Part shown: positions 1 to 8,820 of the stretch, piece by piece
Numbering within the stretch: position 1 is the stretch's first letter
Layout: each line of letters begins with the position of its first letter
Assembly: GCF_030063455.1 (NCBI RefSeq)
Contig: NZ_JASITB010000002.1
Coordinates: forward strand, 62,001-126,000
From: Cryobacterium sp. PH31-O1
Lineage (GTDB): Bacteria; Actinomycetota; Actinomycetes; Actinomycetales; Microbacteriaceae
DNA: 64,000 nucleotides
Direction of reading: 5' to 3'
Notes under the pieces: model-generated
The model's input: the letters and a program-made list of their open reading frames with translations, nothing else
Told to the model about the DNA's origin: nothing
Database searches by the model: none
Translations under genes and position numbers: made by a program

Positions 1-142
1 AGGCCGCGTCGCTGATGATGTTGCCCGGATCAAACAGTGCCCCATTGGCAGCCTGTGCCGAGGACATCGGGGTAACTGCAACGAGAACCGTTGTTGAGAG
101 CAGAATCGTCACCATCAACCCTATGATTTTTCTGATTCTCAT
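1..142 (-). CDS. Secreted cell-surface protein, N-terminal fragment (cut by window edge)
   Basis: Only the first 47 codons lie in the window; the gene runs off the left edge. The start ATG at 142 overlaps the stop of the upstream lipoprotein gene as ATGA, so the two are probably translationally coupled. The translation begins MRIRKIIGLM and has a basic n-region, a hydrophobic core and an AQA-like cleavage site near residue 32, a clear Sec signal peptide. Just after cleavage it reads LFDPGNIISD, a motif I associate with the mature N-terminus of actinobacterial secreted proteins carrying hemagglutinin-like or integrin-like repeats. That family assignment is from memory and the domains that would prove it are outside the window. 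Its place beside a polysaccharide export locus fits a cell-envelope role. Confidence 0.6.
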   Translation of the reverse strand, partial: MRIRKIIGLMVTILLSTTVLVAVTPMSSAQAANGALFDPGNIISDAA

Positions 143-630
143 GGGATCTCCAGGCTTAGGGGCGGCGATGATACGGTCAAAGACTCAGATGTATAGGTGA
201 GGACAATCTGCCAGCTGCCTTTGAAGAGGTCAGCCATTGGTACCTGCACAAAACCACACGAGGTGGTTGAAACGTTGGCGATCGCCGTACTGGTCGCTGT
301 GTGTTCACTTTCAAAACCAGTAAGGGTAAAGGTGCACTGCCCGCCGTCTTCGACGATGCCCGACACATAGCCGGACGCTGACACATGTTGCCCGTCGACG
401 TCCACTCCTGCGACGGAAATGACGGCCTCACTGGGAACGATCGGCGCGGAGGAATCCGAGGGTTTCTCCGGTTCCGCGCTAGCAAGGGGTGTTGAAGATG
501 TCCCCACCGCACCCAGCTCGCCGTTTCCGCCGTACGCGCAAGCACTTATGCATCCGATGATGCAAATTGCGAGGATCGCTGAGCCCGCGTGACGCGCTCT
601 GATTCTGGGTTGGTTCACTTGCTGTGGCAC
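139..630 (-). CDS. Small lipoprotein, function unknown
   Basis: A 163-residue protein. A hydrophobic stretch near residues 17-31 ends in a lipobox-like IIGC (a second cysteine follows in ISAC), so the mature protein is probably lipid-anchored. A Ser/Pro/Glu-rich linker follows (about residues 40-65), then a roughly 95-residue domain rich in Thr, Val and Ser, predicted all-beta, with two cysteines that could form a disulfide. I recognise no catalytic motif. The stop overlaps the start of the next secreted-protein gene (ATGA), indicating a two-gene operon. A minus-strand promoter candidate lies just upstream. Confidence 0.6.
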   Translation of the reverse strand: MPQQVNQPRIRARHAGSAILAICIIGCISACAYGGNGELGAVGTSSTPLASAEPEKPSDSSAPIVPSEAVISVAGVDVDGQHVSASGYVSGIVEDGGQCTFTLTGFESEHTATSTAIANVSTTSCGFVQVPMADLFKGSWQIVLTYTSESLTVSSPPLSLEIP

Positions 631-656
631 CGTTCATTATCCATACGGATTCTTAG

Positions 657-685
657 ACTATCCTTTCTCCCCGCGCCGTGGTCAA
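657..685 (-). promoter_or_regulatory. Candidate promoter of the lipoprotein operon
   Basis: On the minus strand TTGACC (685-680) and GATAGT (662-657) are separated by 17 bases, a reasonable sigma-70-type match about 30 bases ahead of the lipoprotein start. It lies in the divergent gap shared with the ABC-transporter genes; on the plus strand a TAGACT box sits at 712-717. Assigned by motif only. Confidence 0.35.
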
Positions 686-751
686 GAAAAGGTGCTCTCA
701 GTCTTTGCACCTAGACTCCACATGTCCCTCGCTCACGAACGAAAGTAAGTT

Positions 752-1672
752 ATGTCCAGCGCAAGTGCCGAAGAGCGTTCTCTGCGGATCGCCCAGGAAC
801 CCCTCCTTCCAGTCGGTCAGTCGACGGGCTTCATTACCGGTACTTGGTCGTCCATCAAGGAAGTGTTGGCACACCGAGAGCTTCTCGGGCTGCTCGTGCG
901 CCGGGAGATCAAGGCCCGATATAAGGACAGTTCACTGGGACTCGTGTGGAGCCTGGCAAAGCCTCTTGCCCAACTCCTGGTGTATTACTTCGCGATCGGA
1001 CAGATCTTGGGGGTGGCCCGAAGTATCCCCAGCTTCGCCATTTTTGTCTTCGTGGGCCTCATCGTTTGGGGACTGTTCACCGAAATCGTCTCAAGCGGAA
1101 CGATGTCCATCGTGAACAACGCCGGGCTAGTGAAGAAGGTCTATCTTCCCCGCGAAATCTTCCCGCTTGCCGCCGTGGGCGGCGGCCTCTTTAACTTTGG
1201 TGTGCAACTCATCATCCTGATTGCGGCCACGATCATCGGAGGACAGGTCCCGCTGACTCCCGATCTGGCTTTAGCGCCTCTGGCCCTCATCAACGTGATC
1301 ATTTTCGCATCTGCCATGGGCATGCTATTGGCCGCGGTGACCGTGTACTTGCGCGATTTGCAGCACCTGATTGAAGTCGTTCTGACGGTGCTGTTCTGGG
1401 CCTCTCCAGTCGTGTATTCCTTCAGTTTCGTGCACGCCGCAATTGCAGGAACATGGCTAGAGCAGCTGTACTTGGCGAACCCCGTGACACTCAGCGTCCT
1501 CGGAATGCAAAAGGCCCTTTGGCTGGCTGGCTCAACCGAGTCCAATCAAGTGAATTTTCCGCCTGACCTCGCCCTGCGACTGTGGATTTCGCTCTTCATA
1601 AGCATCGCTCTTTTGTGGATCGCGCAACGCATATTTTCGCGCCTTCAGGGCAACTTCGCACAGGAGCTATGA
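752..1672 (+). CDS. wzm: Polysaccharide ABC transporter permease (Wzm/TagG type)
   Basis: A 306-residue integral membrane protein of the ABC-2 family that forms the channel exporting lipid-linked polysaccharide across the membrane. An amphipathic N-terminus with REIKARYKDS, typical of Wzm/TagG proteins, precedes about six hydrophobic segments (near residues 70-85, 90-112, 140-165, 175-200, 205-225 and 280-300). Length is normal for the family. The stop overlaps the start of the partner ATPase gene, so the two subunits are coupled. The neighbouring glycosyltransferase and rhamnose genes say the cargo is a rhamnose-containing glycan. Teichoic-acid export is the alternative. Confidence 0.88.
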   Translation: MSSASAEERSLRIAQEPLLPVGQSTGFITGTWSSIKEVLAHRELLGLLVRREIKARYKDSSLGLVWSLAKPLAQLLVYYFAIGQILGVARSIPSFAIFVFVGLIVWGLFTEIVSSGTMSIVNNAGLVKKVYLPREIFPLAAVGGGLFNFGVQLIILIAATIIGGQVPLTPDLALAPLALINVIIFASAMGMLLAAVTVYLRDLQHLIEVVLTVLFWASPVVYSFSFVHAAIAGTWLEQLYLANPVTLSVLGMQKALWLAGSTESNQVNFPPDLALRLWISLFISIALLWIAQRIFSRLQGNFAQEL

Positions 1673-2874
1673 GTCATATGAACAACATGCCCTCGATCGT
1701 CCAAGTTCAGAACGTGTCCAAACGCTTTCTGCTCCACAAGGACAAGTCTCTCAAAGAACGCATCATGTTCATGGGACGCGCCCGCAAGCAAGTGGAGGAT
1801 TTTTGGGCCCTACGCGATATTTCACTTGATATTGTCGCCGGCTCGACCGTGGGGCTGGTGGGCCATAACGGTTCCGGCAAGTCCACACTGCTGAAGGTCG
1901 TCGGCGGCATTATCCAGCCGACGAGCGGTTCGGTTGTGCGTCGCGGGCGCATGGCCGCGCTCCTTGAACTTGGAGCCGGATTCCATCCGGACCTGTCCGG
2001 GCGAGAAAATGTCTATCTGAACGCCGCGATACTGGGGCTCAGCCACAACGAGACGGATCGACACTTCGACGCCATTGTTGAGTTCTCTGGCATCGAAGAC
2101 TTCATTGATACTCAGGTGAAGTTCTACAGTTCGGGCATGTACGTACGACTCGCATTCGCCGTCGCTGTGCATGTCGATCCCGATCTGCTTCTCGTTGATG
2201 AAGTTCTCGCTGTTGGCGACGAACCGTTCCAGCGAAAGTGTATGGACAAAATTGCCGAGTTTCAGGCCGATGGCCGCACGATTGTCTTAGTCAGTCATTC
2301 CTCGGATCAGGTAGGGCGGCTCTGCGACCGTGTCGTCGTGCTGGAGTCGGGCAACATGATTCACGACGGAGACCCAGCGCAAGGAATTCGGGTTCTGCGT
2401 GACGGCTACGAGGCCGTGCGCATCAGTGATCTTCAGGCGGCGCACGAGTCCGAACCGGTTCCTTCCCGCCTTGCAATCGAAACAGTATCCGCGCACACCG
2501 TAGTCGGCCCAGACGGCACTGACGTCGTCGTGCAAGTCATTGTGGACGTTGAAGAGTCCATGCCCGGCTGGGGGATGGGTATCGCAATAGAAACGACGTT
2601 AGGCATGCGCATCTACTCCAGCGACACGTTCTCGCTGAAACGGCAACTCCCTACGACCATTGGGCGCCACGTGGTGCAAATAACACTTCCTGACATTCGT
2701 CTCGGGTCAGGAAAGTACCTGGTCAGTGTGGGCCTAGCACTCGCGACTAAAGAGACGGTCGACCGTCGCCCCAACGCGGCCTCTTTCGACATGCCGGACG
2801 ATCAACATTCCACGGGTCTACTTCGCATTCGCCCGACTTGGAAGATCGACCCCTCGGTAGCCAGCCCGGTGTGA
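1669..2874 (+). CDS. wzt: Polysaccharide ABC transporter ATPase with cargo-binding tail (Wzt type)
   Basis: A 401-residue ATPase partner of the permease. Walker A GHNGSGKST is at residues 65-73, the signature SSGMYVRLA near 154 (the SSGM form typical of polysaccharide exporters), Walker B LLLVDE near 173-178 and the switch histidine at 210. Beyond about residue 245 is a 150-residue C-terminal beta-rich extension like the Wzt carbohydrate-binding domain, which in O-antigen exporters recognises a terminal modification of the glycan. I chose ATG 1669 because it overlaps the permease stop (ATGA); ATG 1678 has better spacing from AGGAG at 1662-1666 and is a possible alternative. Confidence 0.88.
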   Translation: MSHMNNMPSIVQVQNVSKRFLLHKDKSLKERIMFMGRARKQVEDFWALRDISLDIVAGSTVGLVGHNGSGKSTLLKVVGGIIQPTSGSVVRRGRMAALLELGAGFHPDLSGRENVYLNAAILGLSHNETDRHFDAIVEFSGIEDFIDTQVKFYSSGMYVRLAFAVAVHVDPDLLLVDEVLAVGDEPFQRKCMDKIAEFQADGRTIVLVSHSSDQVGRLCDRVVVLESGNMIHDGDPAQGIRVLRDGYEAVRISDLQAAHESEPVPSRLAIETVSAHTVVGPDGTDVVVQVIVDVEESMPGWGMGIAIETTLGMRIYSSDTFSLKRQLPTTIGRHVVQITLPDIRLGSGKYLVSVGLALATKETVDRRPNAASFDMPDDQHSTGLLRIRPTWKIDPSVASPV

Positions 2875-2909
2875 TGGCCTTGGTGCAATCGACGTCTAAG
2901 GCCTCGCCT

Positions 2910-3890
2910 CTAGGCTGCTTTGTTGCGGCTGTGCTCTAGGGATCCAGCGCGCACAGCGTCATCGTCGGACGGATCGACGAGAGTCGAAGCGCGGTAGCTC
3001 GTCCATTTGGCGACCTGATATGAAGGATTCACGAGCAACCAAAACAGCTTGCGCTTCCACCCGAAGTCGCCATCTCGCAGGATTCGGAGGCTGTCCCCGA
3101 CGATTCCGCGGAAAGTCAAACGTAGCTGTCCCTTCGGAGTCAGGACAGGTATAGGAAATCCGATCTGACGCAGCCCCACAGTCTCGTCAAATATTCGTCT
3201 ACGGTACTCATCGCGGGTGAGATCATTGGAATGTTCGACGGCAGCACGTCCGGCATAGGCCTTGCGATAGCCAGCCTCGATTAAATCTTTGCCAAAGAGC
3301 TGGTCTTCCGCGTAGCGCACGTCTCGGTACGGAATCACGTCAGTCAAAAATTCTCGGCGGGCCGCCGAGTTTACGTCCGAGTAGAAGCTGATCGCGTTGA
3401 GCACACCCTCACTCTGCACGAAGGTGTCGTTGTAAAAAATGGTTGTCCCGAAATCTGGGCCAAAGCCTGCGAACACACCTTGGATTTCGTACTTGAGCAG
3501 TGGAAAGCATCCCCGACGTGGGATCTGCTTGCCCATTACTGCAACGATCTTCTCGTCCAGAGAAAACGGTGCCAGCAGTTCTCGCAGCCACTGCCGGGAG
3601 ACGGGAATAGCATCATGCGTCAGGAAAGCGATGAAGGTACCCCGGGAAAGACGAGCTGCCAAATTTCGGGTCCTGCCATGACCAAAGTCCGAGTTTGGAA
3701 TCTCATGCAATTGCACAGCAGGGTAGCGCTTAACAATCTCAAGGGTGGCATCCGTCGAACCAGAGTCAATGACAAGCACTTCGACTTCACCTGCCACGTC
3801 CTGGCCCAGCACTTCGACCAGGATGCGTTCCAGGTAGGCCTCACCGTTGTAGGTAAGAATCGCAACCGTTACGAGGGGTGTGTCAGGCAT
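2910..3890 (-). CDS. Family 2 glycosyltransferase
   Basis: A 326-residue GT-A fold enzyme, probably transferring a sugar from a nucleotide donor at the cytoplasmic membrane face. The N-terminus has the GT2 pattern VTVAILTYNGE, then VLVIDSGSTDATLE and a FLTHDAIP segment in the place of the metal-binding DxD. It resembles rhamnosyltransferase-like GT2 proteins of polysaccharide loci. The start at 3890 is preferred over an upstream in-frame ATG at 3914 because AGAGGA lies 6 bases before it; it overlaps the end of the upstream epimerase gene by 8 bases. Last gene of a three-gene minus-strand operon. Donor and acceptor cannot be read from the sequence. Confidence 0.8.
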   Translation of the reverse strand: MPDTPLVTVAILTYNGEAYLERILVEVLGQDVAGEVEVLVIDSGSTDATLEIVKRYPAVQLHEIPNSDFGHGRTRNLAARLSRGTFIAFLTHDAIPVSRQWLRELLAPFSLDEKIVAVMGKQIPRRGCFPLLKYEIQGVFAGFGPDFGTTIFYNDTFVQSEGVLNAISFYSDVNSAARREFLTDVIPYRDVRYAEDQLFGKDLIEAGYRKAYAGRAAVEHSNDLTRDEYRRRIFDETVGLRQIGFPIPVLTPKGQLRLTFRGIVGDSLRILRDGDFGWKRKLFWLLVNPSYQVAKWTSYRASTLVDPSDDDAVRAGSLEHSRNKAA

Positions 3891-4812
3891 TCGTGTCCTC
3901 TCGGATTTCTTCATAGGTTAAGCGCACTCCATCGTCCAGGGCTGTGAGAGGCGTAGTACCGAATTCGGCGCGATACCGGGCGGTGTTCAGCACAACTCGA
4001 TCGACAAATGTCGGCGGTGTGGGCAACTCTCGCACCTCAAAGTCTGTATCCGTAACTCGACGGAGTGACTCAATTATCTCGGAAACAGAATGTCCCGCGC
4101 CGCTTCCTAAGTTATATAGGTTGTGTTCCGTCGCCTGACCAACGAGCGGCGTGATCATCCTGACGAGGTCCTCGACGTAGACATAATCGCGTACCATGGA
4201 TCCGCTTCCCAAACGAACTACGGGGCGCCCCAAGGCGATCTGCCGCAAGGCGATGGGTATGAGACCCTGTTTCTTGTTGGGTTTCTGACGAGTGCCGTAC
4301 GGATTCGAAATGCGCAACGCGGTCGAACTCAGGCCATGAGTCTTTTGGAAATAGTGCAGATAGTGCTCGATCGTCAACTTGCCAATGCCATATGGCGAAA
4401 TTGGCAGGGCACGATCCGTTTCGGCATACTCCGCCTTGTCCTGCGGTCCATAGATCGCCCCACCCGTCGATGCAAAAAATACGTGCTGCGTTCCGGCGCT
4501 CACGCAGGCCTCAAGAAGTTCGACGGTTTGGGCCACGTTCGTGCGAATATCCAGAGTCGGATCGGCTTCCGCTGTTGCGGGCGTCGTCGTTGACAGAAAG
4601 TGAAAGACATGGTCCTGTCCCCGCACTGCTTCCTCCAGATCAGCGCGGCTAAGAAATTCTCCCTGAAGCAGGTTGACTCCTTGGGGAGTAAATGTTGGGG
4701 ACCGCGAGCTAAACCGATCGAAAGCTGTGACCGTGTGTCCTGCAGAGGCGAGCGAGTCGACCAGATGCGATCCTATGAAACCGTTCGCGCCGATGACAAC
4801 TACTTTAGCCAC
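3883..4812 (-). CDS. NAD-dependent epimerase/dehydratase (GalE-like SDR)
   Basis: A 309-residue extended short-chain dehydrogenase. The N-terminal nucleotide-binding motif is GANGFIG (residues 8-14); the catalytic Ser is near 116 and the YxxxK pair is Tyr141/Lys145 in YGIGK. A likely role is epimerisation of an NDP-hexose used by the flanking glycosyltransferases. It overlaps both neighbours (8 bases each), so it is mid-operon. Substrate specificity is not determinable here; UDP-glucose/galactose or a uronate-type epimerase are the usual candidates. Confidence 0.8.
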   Translation of the reverse strand: MAKVVVIGANGFIGSHLVDSLASAGHTVTAFDRFSSRSPTFTPQGVNLLQGEFLSRADLEEAVRGQDHVFHFLSTTTPATAEADPTLDIRTNVAQTVELLEACVSAGTQHVFFASTGGAIYGPQDKAEYAETDRALPISPYGIGKLTIEHYLHYFQKTHGLSSTALRISNPYGTRQKPNKKQGLIPIALRQIALGRPVVRLGSGSMVRDYVYVEDLVRMITPLVGQATEHNLYNLGSGAGHSVSEIIESLRRVTDTDFEVRELPTPPTFVDRVVLNTARYRAEFGTTPLTALDDGVRLTYEEIREDTNA

Positions 4813-6100
4813 GCATGGCCCCCTGCAGCGCCTTGAGAAACTGCTCGCCCGATTCCGACCAGTTCACATTAGCGACGGACTCGGACATCGCTATCGAGCG
4901 CGCAACTGCGTCAGGATGATCAAAGACCTCGGCCATTTTGCGAGCAATCGCCTGCGGGGAAGCGGGGACATACTCAATGTACGGGTTGTCGGAGACGAGG
5001 CGATTGTTGGGGCCATCATTGACCACGGGCGTTACGCCACTCGATAGCAGCTCAAGCGGCAGCAACGACATATTTGACAACGACATTACGAGCCCGGCCG
5101 CGCACCGGTTGTAGACGCCATTCAGTTCAGAGATATCGAGGCTGGACAAGTTCGTGTGTTCAAACGGAATAACCCAGTTTGAGACGTCCCAGCCAGCCAG
5201 GTTGATCTTGACGTCTGGCTTGATCTTGGCGAATTCTTCGAGGGCCAAGAGACCGAATTCGAATGCGCGGCGCGGCGTGACCGGTCGGGCGTAGAAGAAG
5301 ACCTCGTTACGGCGTTCGAGGTTTGTGACACTGTAATGGGCTTTGTCTACTGCGAAATCAAAATGGTCGGTTCGCATCCCGTATTCGGTAGAAAGTTTGT
5401 GCGAAAGCCACCCTCCCGCCGTGATCCCGTGGAAGCCGAAACGGTAAGTATTCCCAGCCAGAAGCGATTCGCTACCCAACGGGTAGAAGCTCGCCTCATA
5501 GTCCTGCACGAAATAGAAGCGACGTGCCTTCGATTTGTCGAGATATGCGGGGTACGCCGTCTCCCAGCCCGTCGCGAAGAGTGCCTGGGTTGAGGGGCTT
5601 ACCCCGGCGGCACTGTCATACATGGCAATGCTGGCGGTGACTTCGGGGTACGCCGAGGAAGACTTCAGCATGGAACGAATGTCGGCGATGCTGACGTTCT
5701 GCGACCCGGTCGTATAGAGGTAAATCGAGCACCGATGTCCGGCTTTTTCCGCGATGTCAATAAAACGAAAAAGATTTTGATGCCCGCCGCTCTCAAGCCC
5801 TGGGGGAGACATTATCCAGGCGATGTCGAGGGGTCCGTCACTCACGGTCACCATCGCGTCCCGCCACGGTGCGGGCTGAGTCCAGTCCAATCGCGCGGCG
5901 TCATCGTTCGCAACCAACATGATCGGCTGGTGACGAACGAGAATTGCGCTGGCTTTTCTGAGACTTCGAGTGAAGAATATGCGCGGCCCGACAGCGTGAA
6001 AAACTCGCGCTGCACGCAGCAGCACACGAAGGGCCTTGCCGACCAATCCGCGCACTCCGCTCTCACGGACGATGCGAATACTTCTCTGAAGGATGCTCAA
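4805..6100 (-). CDS. WsaF-like glycosyltransferase (GT-B), rhamnan synthesis
   Basis: A 431-residue protein. The central block FYFVQDYEASFYPLGS followed by NTYRFGFHGI is characteristic of WsaF, the rhamnosyltransferase of the Geobacillus S-layer glycan, and its relatives. The C-terminal half has the GT-B nucleotide-binding lobe with ELNGVYNRCAAGLVMSLSN and the acidic PLELLSSG region. The first roughly 100 residues are basic and amphipathic, suggesting peripheral membrane attachment. First gene of the minus-strand operon 6100-2910. With a full dTDP-rhamnose pathway nearby, dTDP-L-rhamnose is the likely donor (inference). Confidence 0.75.
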   Translation of the reverse strand: MSILQRSIRIVRESGVRGLVGKALRVLLRAARVFHAVGPRIFFTRSLRKASAILVRHQPIMLVANDDAARLDWTQPAPWRDAMVTVSDGPLDIAWIMSPPGLESGGHQNLFRFIDIAEKAGHRCSIYLYTTGSQNVSIADIRSMLKSSSAYPEVTASIAMYDSAAGVSPSTQALFATGWETAYPAYLDKSKARRFYFVQDYEASFYPLGSESLLAGNTYRFGFHGITAGGWLSHKLSTEYGMRTDHFDFAVDKAHYSVTNLERRNEVFFYARPVTPRRAFEFGLLALEEFAKIKPDVKINLAGWDVSNWVIPFEHTNLSSLDISELNGVYNRCAAGLVMSLSNMSLLPLELLSSGVTPVVNDGPNNRLVSDNPYIEYVPASPQAIARKMAEVFDHPDAVARSIAMSESVANVNWSESGEQFLKALQGAMRG

Positions 6101-6378
6101 AAGTATTCCTCGGCTTCTTTACGCTGAATTGAATCTCTGAAAAAGTACATGACTTCGCGAGTCTAGCAAGCGAAGATTGGGGACACTCCGGTACCGCGAG
6201 GAGGCTCATTCGCGTCCCGGAAAAGCTACGCAAGGGGCCAGTGTCAAGGGCCATGAAGAACTGCCCACTGGCGGACACGGAAAATGCCCGCTGGTGGCGA
6301 TGAAAACGCCCAGCTTGTCATGGCCGCCGACAGACCAGGTTAAAATTCATCTAACCTAGACAGACAATGAAGGATCGA
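6101..6378 (+). other. Divergent intergenic region, no gene seen
   Basis: This gap separates the WsaF-like operon (minus) from wbbL (plus). It contains no convincing coding frame. Near its right end TTGTCA (about 6316) and TAAAAT (about 6341) are promoter-like but 20 bases apart, so the wbbL promoter is uncertain. An SD-like GAAGGAT (6369-6375) lies before the chosen wbbL start. Confidence 0.4.
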
Positions 6379-7266
6379 ATGGACGCAGCGCCCAGCTCCC
6401 CGGCAGGCACCAAAGGAATCGCAATCGTAACGGTGAGCTACGGCTCGGACGATGTCCTCGAGGCTTTTCTAGCGTCAGTTCCGGCCGCGTCGACACATGC
6501 GTTGCGCGTCGTCGTTGCGGACAATAAGCCAGGCGATCCGTTCGGCCTGATCCCCCGCATGACCATGGCTGCGGGCGCAGACTACCTGCCATTGCCCAGC
6601 AACCGCGGCTACGGTCACGCCATCAATGCGGCAGTGCGGTCCCTGCCCGCTGACATTGAATGGATCGTTGTCAGTAATCCAGACGTGATATTGGCGCCCG
6701 AGTCAATTGACGTATTGCTCAAATCTGCCGGCCAGGCGGCATCGATCGCTGCCATTGGACCACGAATTCTGTCGGCCAACGGCGAGATTTACCCATCTGC
6801 CCGGAAGATCCCGTCCTTGCGCTCTGGTGTTGGGCATGCGCTACTCGCCAACTTATGGCCACAAAATCCGTGGAGCCGCTTGTATCGCCGAGATGATGAC
6901 ATCGTCCCCGCACGTCGCGACGCAGGCTGGCTTTCAGGAGCATGCCTCATGGTGCGCCGTTCCGTCTTCGACGAACTCAATGGATTCGATGAGTCGTACT
7001 TCATGTATTTTGAGGATGTTGACCTGGGCTACCGCATTGGGCAACTCGGACTAAGAAACGTCTATGAGCCTGCCGCGACCGTGGTCCATACAGGCGCGCA
7101 CTCCACGCAGGGTAACGCGGTTCGCATGATCCAAGCCCATCATGAGAGTGCCATGAGGTTCCTTTCAAAAAAGTACTCTGGCCCACTCCTGTGGCCGCTT
7201 CGTGCTGCGCTGGGAACTGGCCTCGCCGTTCGCGCTCGAATCGCGGCACGCCAGCAGAAGCCCTAA
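6379..7266 (+). CDS. wbbL: dTDP-rhamnosyltransferase WbbL (GT2)
   Basis: A 295-residue family 2 glycosyltransferase closely resembling mycobacterial WbbL, which adds L-rhamnose to decaprenyl-PP-GlcNAc and so makes the linkage unit between peptidoglycan and wall polysaccharide. Family landmarks: NRGYGHAINAAV, VVSNPDV (metal-binding region), IYPSARKIPSLR, NPWSRLYRR, GWLSGACLMVRRSVFDEL, the base-bearing FEDVDLGYRIG and the terminal HSTQGN/HHESAMRFL block. The start ATG 6379 is chosen over ATG 6367 because AAGGA sits 4 bases upstream of it. Its 3' end overlaps the converging coiled-coil gene by 4 bases. Confidence 0.85.
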   Translation: MDAAPSSPAGTKGIAIVTVSYGSDDVLEAFLASVPAASTHALRVVVADNKPGDPFGLIPRMTMAAGADYLPLPSNRGYGHAINAAVRSLPADIEWIVVSNPDVILAPESIDVLLKSAGQAASIAAIGPRILSANGEIYPSARKIPSLRSGVGHALLANLWPQNPWSRLYRRDDDIVPARRDAGWLSGACLMVRRSVFDELNGFDESYFMYFEDVDLGYRIGQLGLRNVYEPAATVVHTGAHSTQGNAVRMIQAHHESAMRFLSKKYSGPLLWPLRAALGTGLAVRARIAARQQKP

Positions 7267-7565
7267 CTGCGTGCTGCTCCGCGCAATTTATCGGCGACTA
7301 TTCGCAACGGCTTCGTCACTCGCCAAGAGGTGCTGGCGAGAAGCGCGGATTGGCGAGCGCGTAGTTCCGAAATGACGATGTGATTCGATTGAATCTCGTC
7401 TTCTTTTTCAATTATCAAGACCCGCTGAGCCTCAGCTGCGGCGGTGAGGTGTGCAATTTCTGCGCGGGCTTCCTCGAGGAGGATTTCATACATCGCGACG
7501 GTGTCAAAGAAGACCGACCGCTGCCGGTTGCTTCGAGCGAGAGGATCGTCATTTACCGGGCTCAC
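7263..7565 (-). CDS. Small coiled-coil protein of the glycan locus, unknown
   Basis: A 100-residue protein. Residues about 22-72 form a heptad-like, Glu/Ala/Leu-rich coiled coil (MYEILLEEARAEIAHL onwards); the tail reads SALLASTSWRVTKPLR, a phrase often seen after coiled coils in actinobacterial glycosyltransferases and polysaccharide proteins. It starts inside the stop of the pyruvyl-transferase gene (ATGA) and its stop overlaps the wbbL stop, so both ends are locked to neighbours. It may scaffold or tether a glycosyltransferase complex; nothing in the sequence shows catalysis. Confidence 0.6.
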   Translation of the reverse strand: MSPVNDDPLARSNRQRSVFFDTVAMYEILLEEARAEIAHLTAAAEAQRVLIIEKEDEIQSNHIVISELRARQSALLASTSWRVTKPLRIVADKLRGAARS

Positions 7566-8734
7566 AAGTACTCCTTTACAAGTTGCGTCGTTTTCGCGTC
7601 CGCTGATTGTGCGAGTTCAAGTGATGCATCTCGTGACGACGTCGTTGCAGCAATCAGAATTGCCGCACTCACAGCATCGAGAAGACCGTCAAAGTCGATG
7701 TTCACCGGGAATTCTGAATCCCAGGTAGCCGCGTAGGTCGAGACCTTTGCGTTCTCTAGACTCACGCGGGGACGCCCAAACGAACCTGAGATAATCCGCC
7801 CGTGCAAGGACGAACCTATCCAAAGGCGCGATTTAGCGATCCAGTCAGCGAGTTCCAGTGGCATTCGGGTCTGTAAGACGGTGGGCTGAAGGGTCGGGGC
7901 GATGGCGCGCAGCGAGCCGAGAACCTTGTCGTATTGGTCAAGCCGATCGTGATGCCGTGCTGTGCCGGCCAGAAAAAGCACGGGTCGCCACCCTGTCGAG
8001 TGCGCAACTTGCGCCAGGGCAAAGGCAATTTTCTCCGAGCCGTATTTTTCGATGATGTATCCGTTGGCCTGAAATAAGAAAAAGGGTTCCGAATCAGATT
8101 CGGAAGTTCTTCCCATTTCGGGATATCGAAGAGAGATGGCGTGCACCATGTCGGGCGACACTGCAGCGTTGATTCCATTGCTTTCGGCAAATTCGCGAGA
8201 GGGACTGTCTCGAACGACCAGCGAATTGGCACGACGAAGTGCAGTAATCGCCGCTTCAGCACCAGTCGAACTCCCCGAGATTCGAAGCGCGTCCAAGCCC
8301 ACAGAGTTGACAATCAGGGGTGTCGCACTGTTCAACGGGAAGCGGCCGAGTTCTGGAATGTACGCGGGCGCAGTCGTCGACGAGTCTGAAAGATACTGCG
8401 CAATAGCAGCACGACCTTGAGGAGTCGCTCTATCGAAAACTCGACCGTCATGGTCGTTCAGGGACATCGTCAGCGCGTTGCCGGTGTCCACACCACCAAT
8501 CTCGCCTCCCACGACCCAGACTGCGTCCCACGATCGCGCAGCCAGCAGGTCGTTGTAGGGAAGAACCGGGTCACCAATCAAGGCGGCCATGTCTGCTCCG
8601 ATGATTGAACCCGCCACAACACGATGCTCCGTGAGGTAACTCTTGGTGAGTTGATGAAAGAGAAGGTCACCGAAGTTGTCCCGTTCGTAGGCGCCGATGA
8701 GGAGCACCTCACGGCGCCGTTTCGCTTGTGACAA
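7562..8734 (-). CDS. Polysaccharide pyruvyl transferase family protein
   Basis: A 390-residue protein. It opens with VLLIGAYERDNFGDLLF, the N-terminal signature of polysaccharide pyruvyl transferases (CsaB/WcaK family), and has a C-terminal GT-B-like lobe with RLWIGSSLHGRIISGSFGRPRVS, where the SxHG motif matches the family. Such enzymes attach a ketal-linked pyruvate from PEP to a wall-glycan sugar, making it anionic. It lies downstream of rmlA on the minus strand (86-base gap) and overlaps the coiled-coil gene. Target sugar unknown. Confidence 0.78.
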   Translation of the reverse strand: MSQAKRRREVLLIGAYERDNFGDLLFHQLTKSYLTEHRVVAGSIIGADMAALIGDPVLPYNDLLAARSWDAVWVVGGEIGGVDTGNALTMSLNDHDGRVFDRATPQGRAAIAQYLSDSSTTAPAYIPELGRFPLNSATPLIVNSVGLDALRISGSSTGAEAAITALRRANSLVVRDSPSREFAESNGINAAVSPDMVHAISLRYPEMGRTSESDSEPFFLFQANGYIIEKYGSEKIAFALAQVAHSTGWRPVLFLAGTARHHDRLDQYDKVLGSLRAIAPTLQPTVLQTRMPLELADWIAKSRLWIGSSLHGRIISGSFGRPRVSLENAKVSTYAATWDSEFPVNIDFDGLLDAVSAAILIAATTSSRDASLELAQSADAKTTQLVKEYL

Positions 8735-8820
8735 TTGGCTACATTTTCCTCTCGCTGATGCGCCGTGGCTGGTCGTAGCCTCGCACCAGATCGGGCCAAT
8801 CAGGTGGAAAAGTCTCTGGC

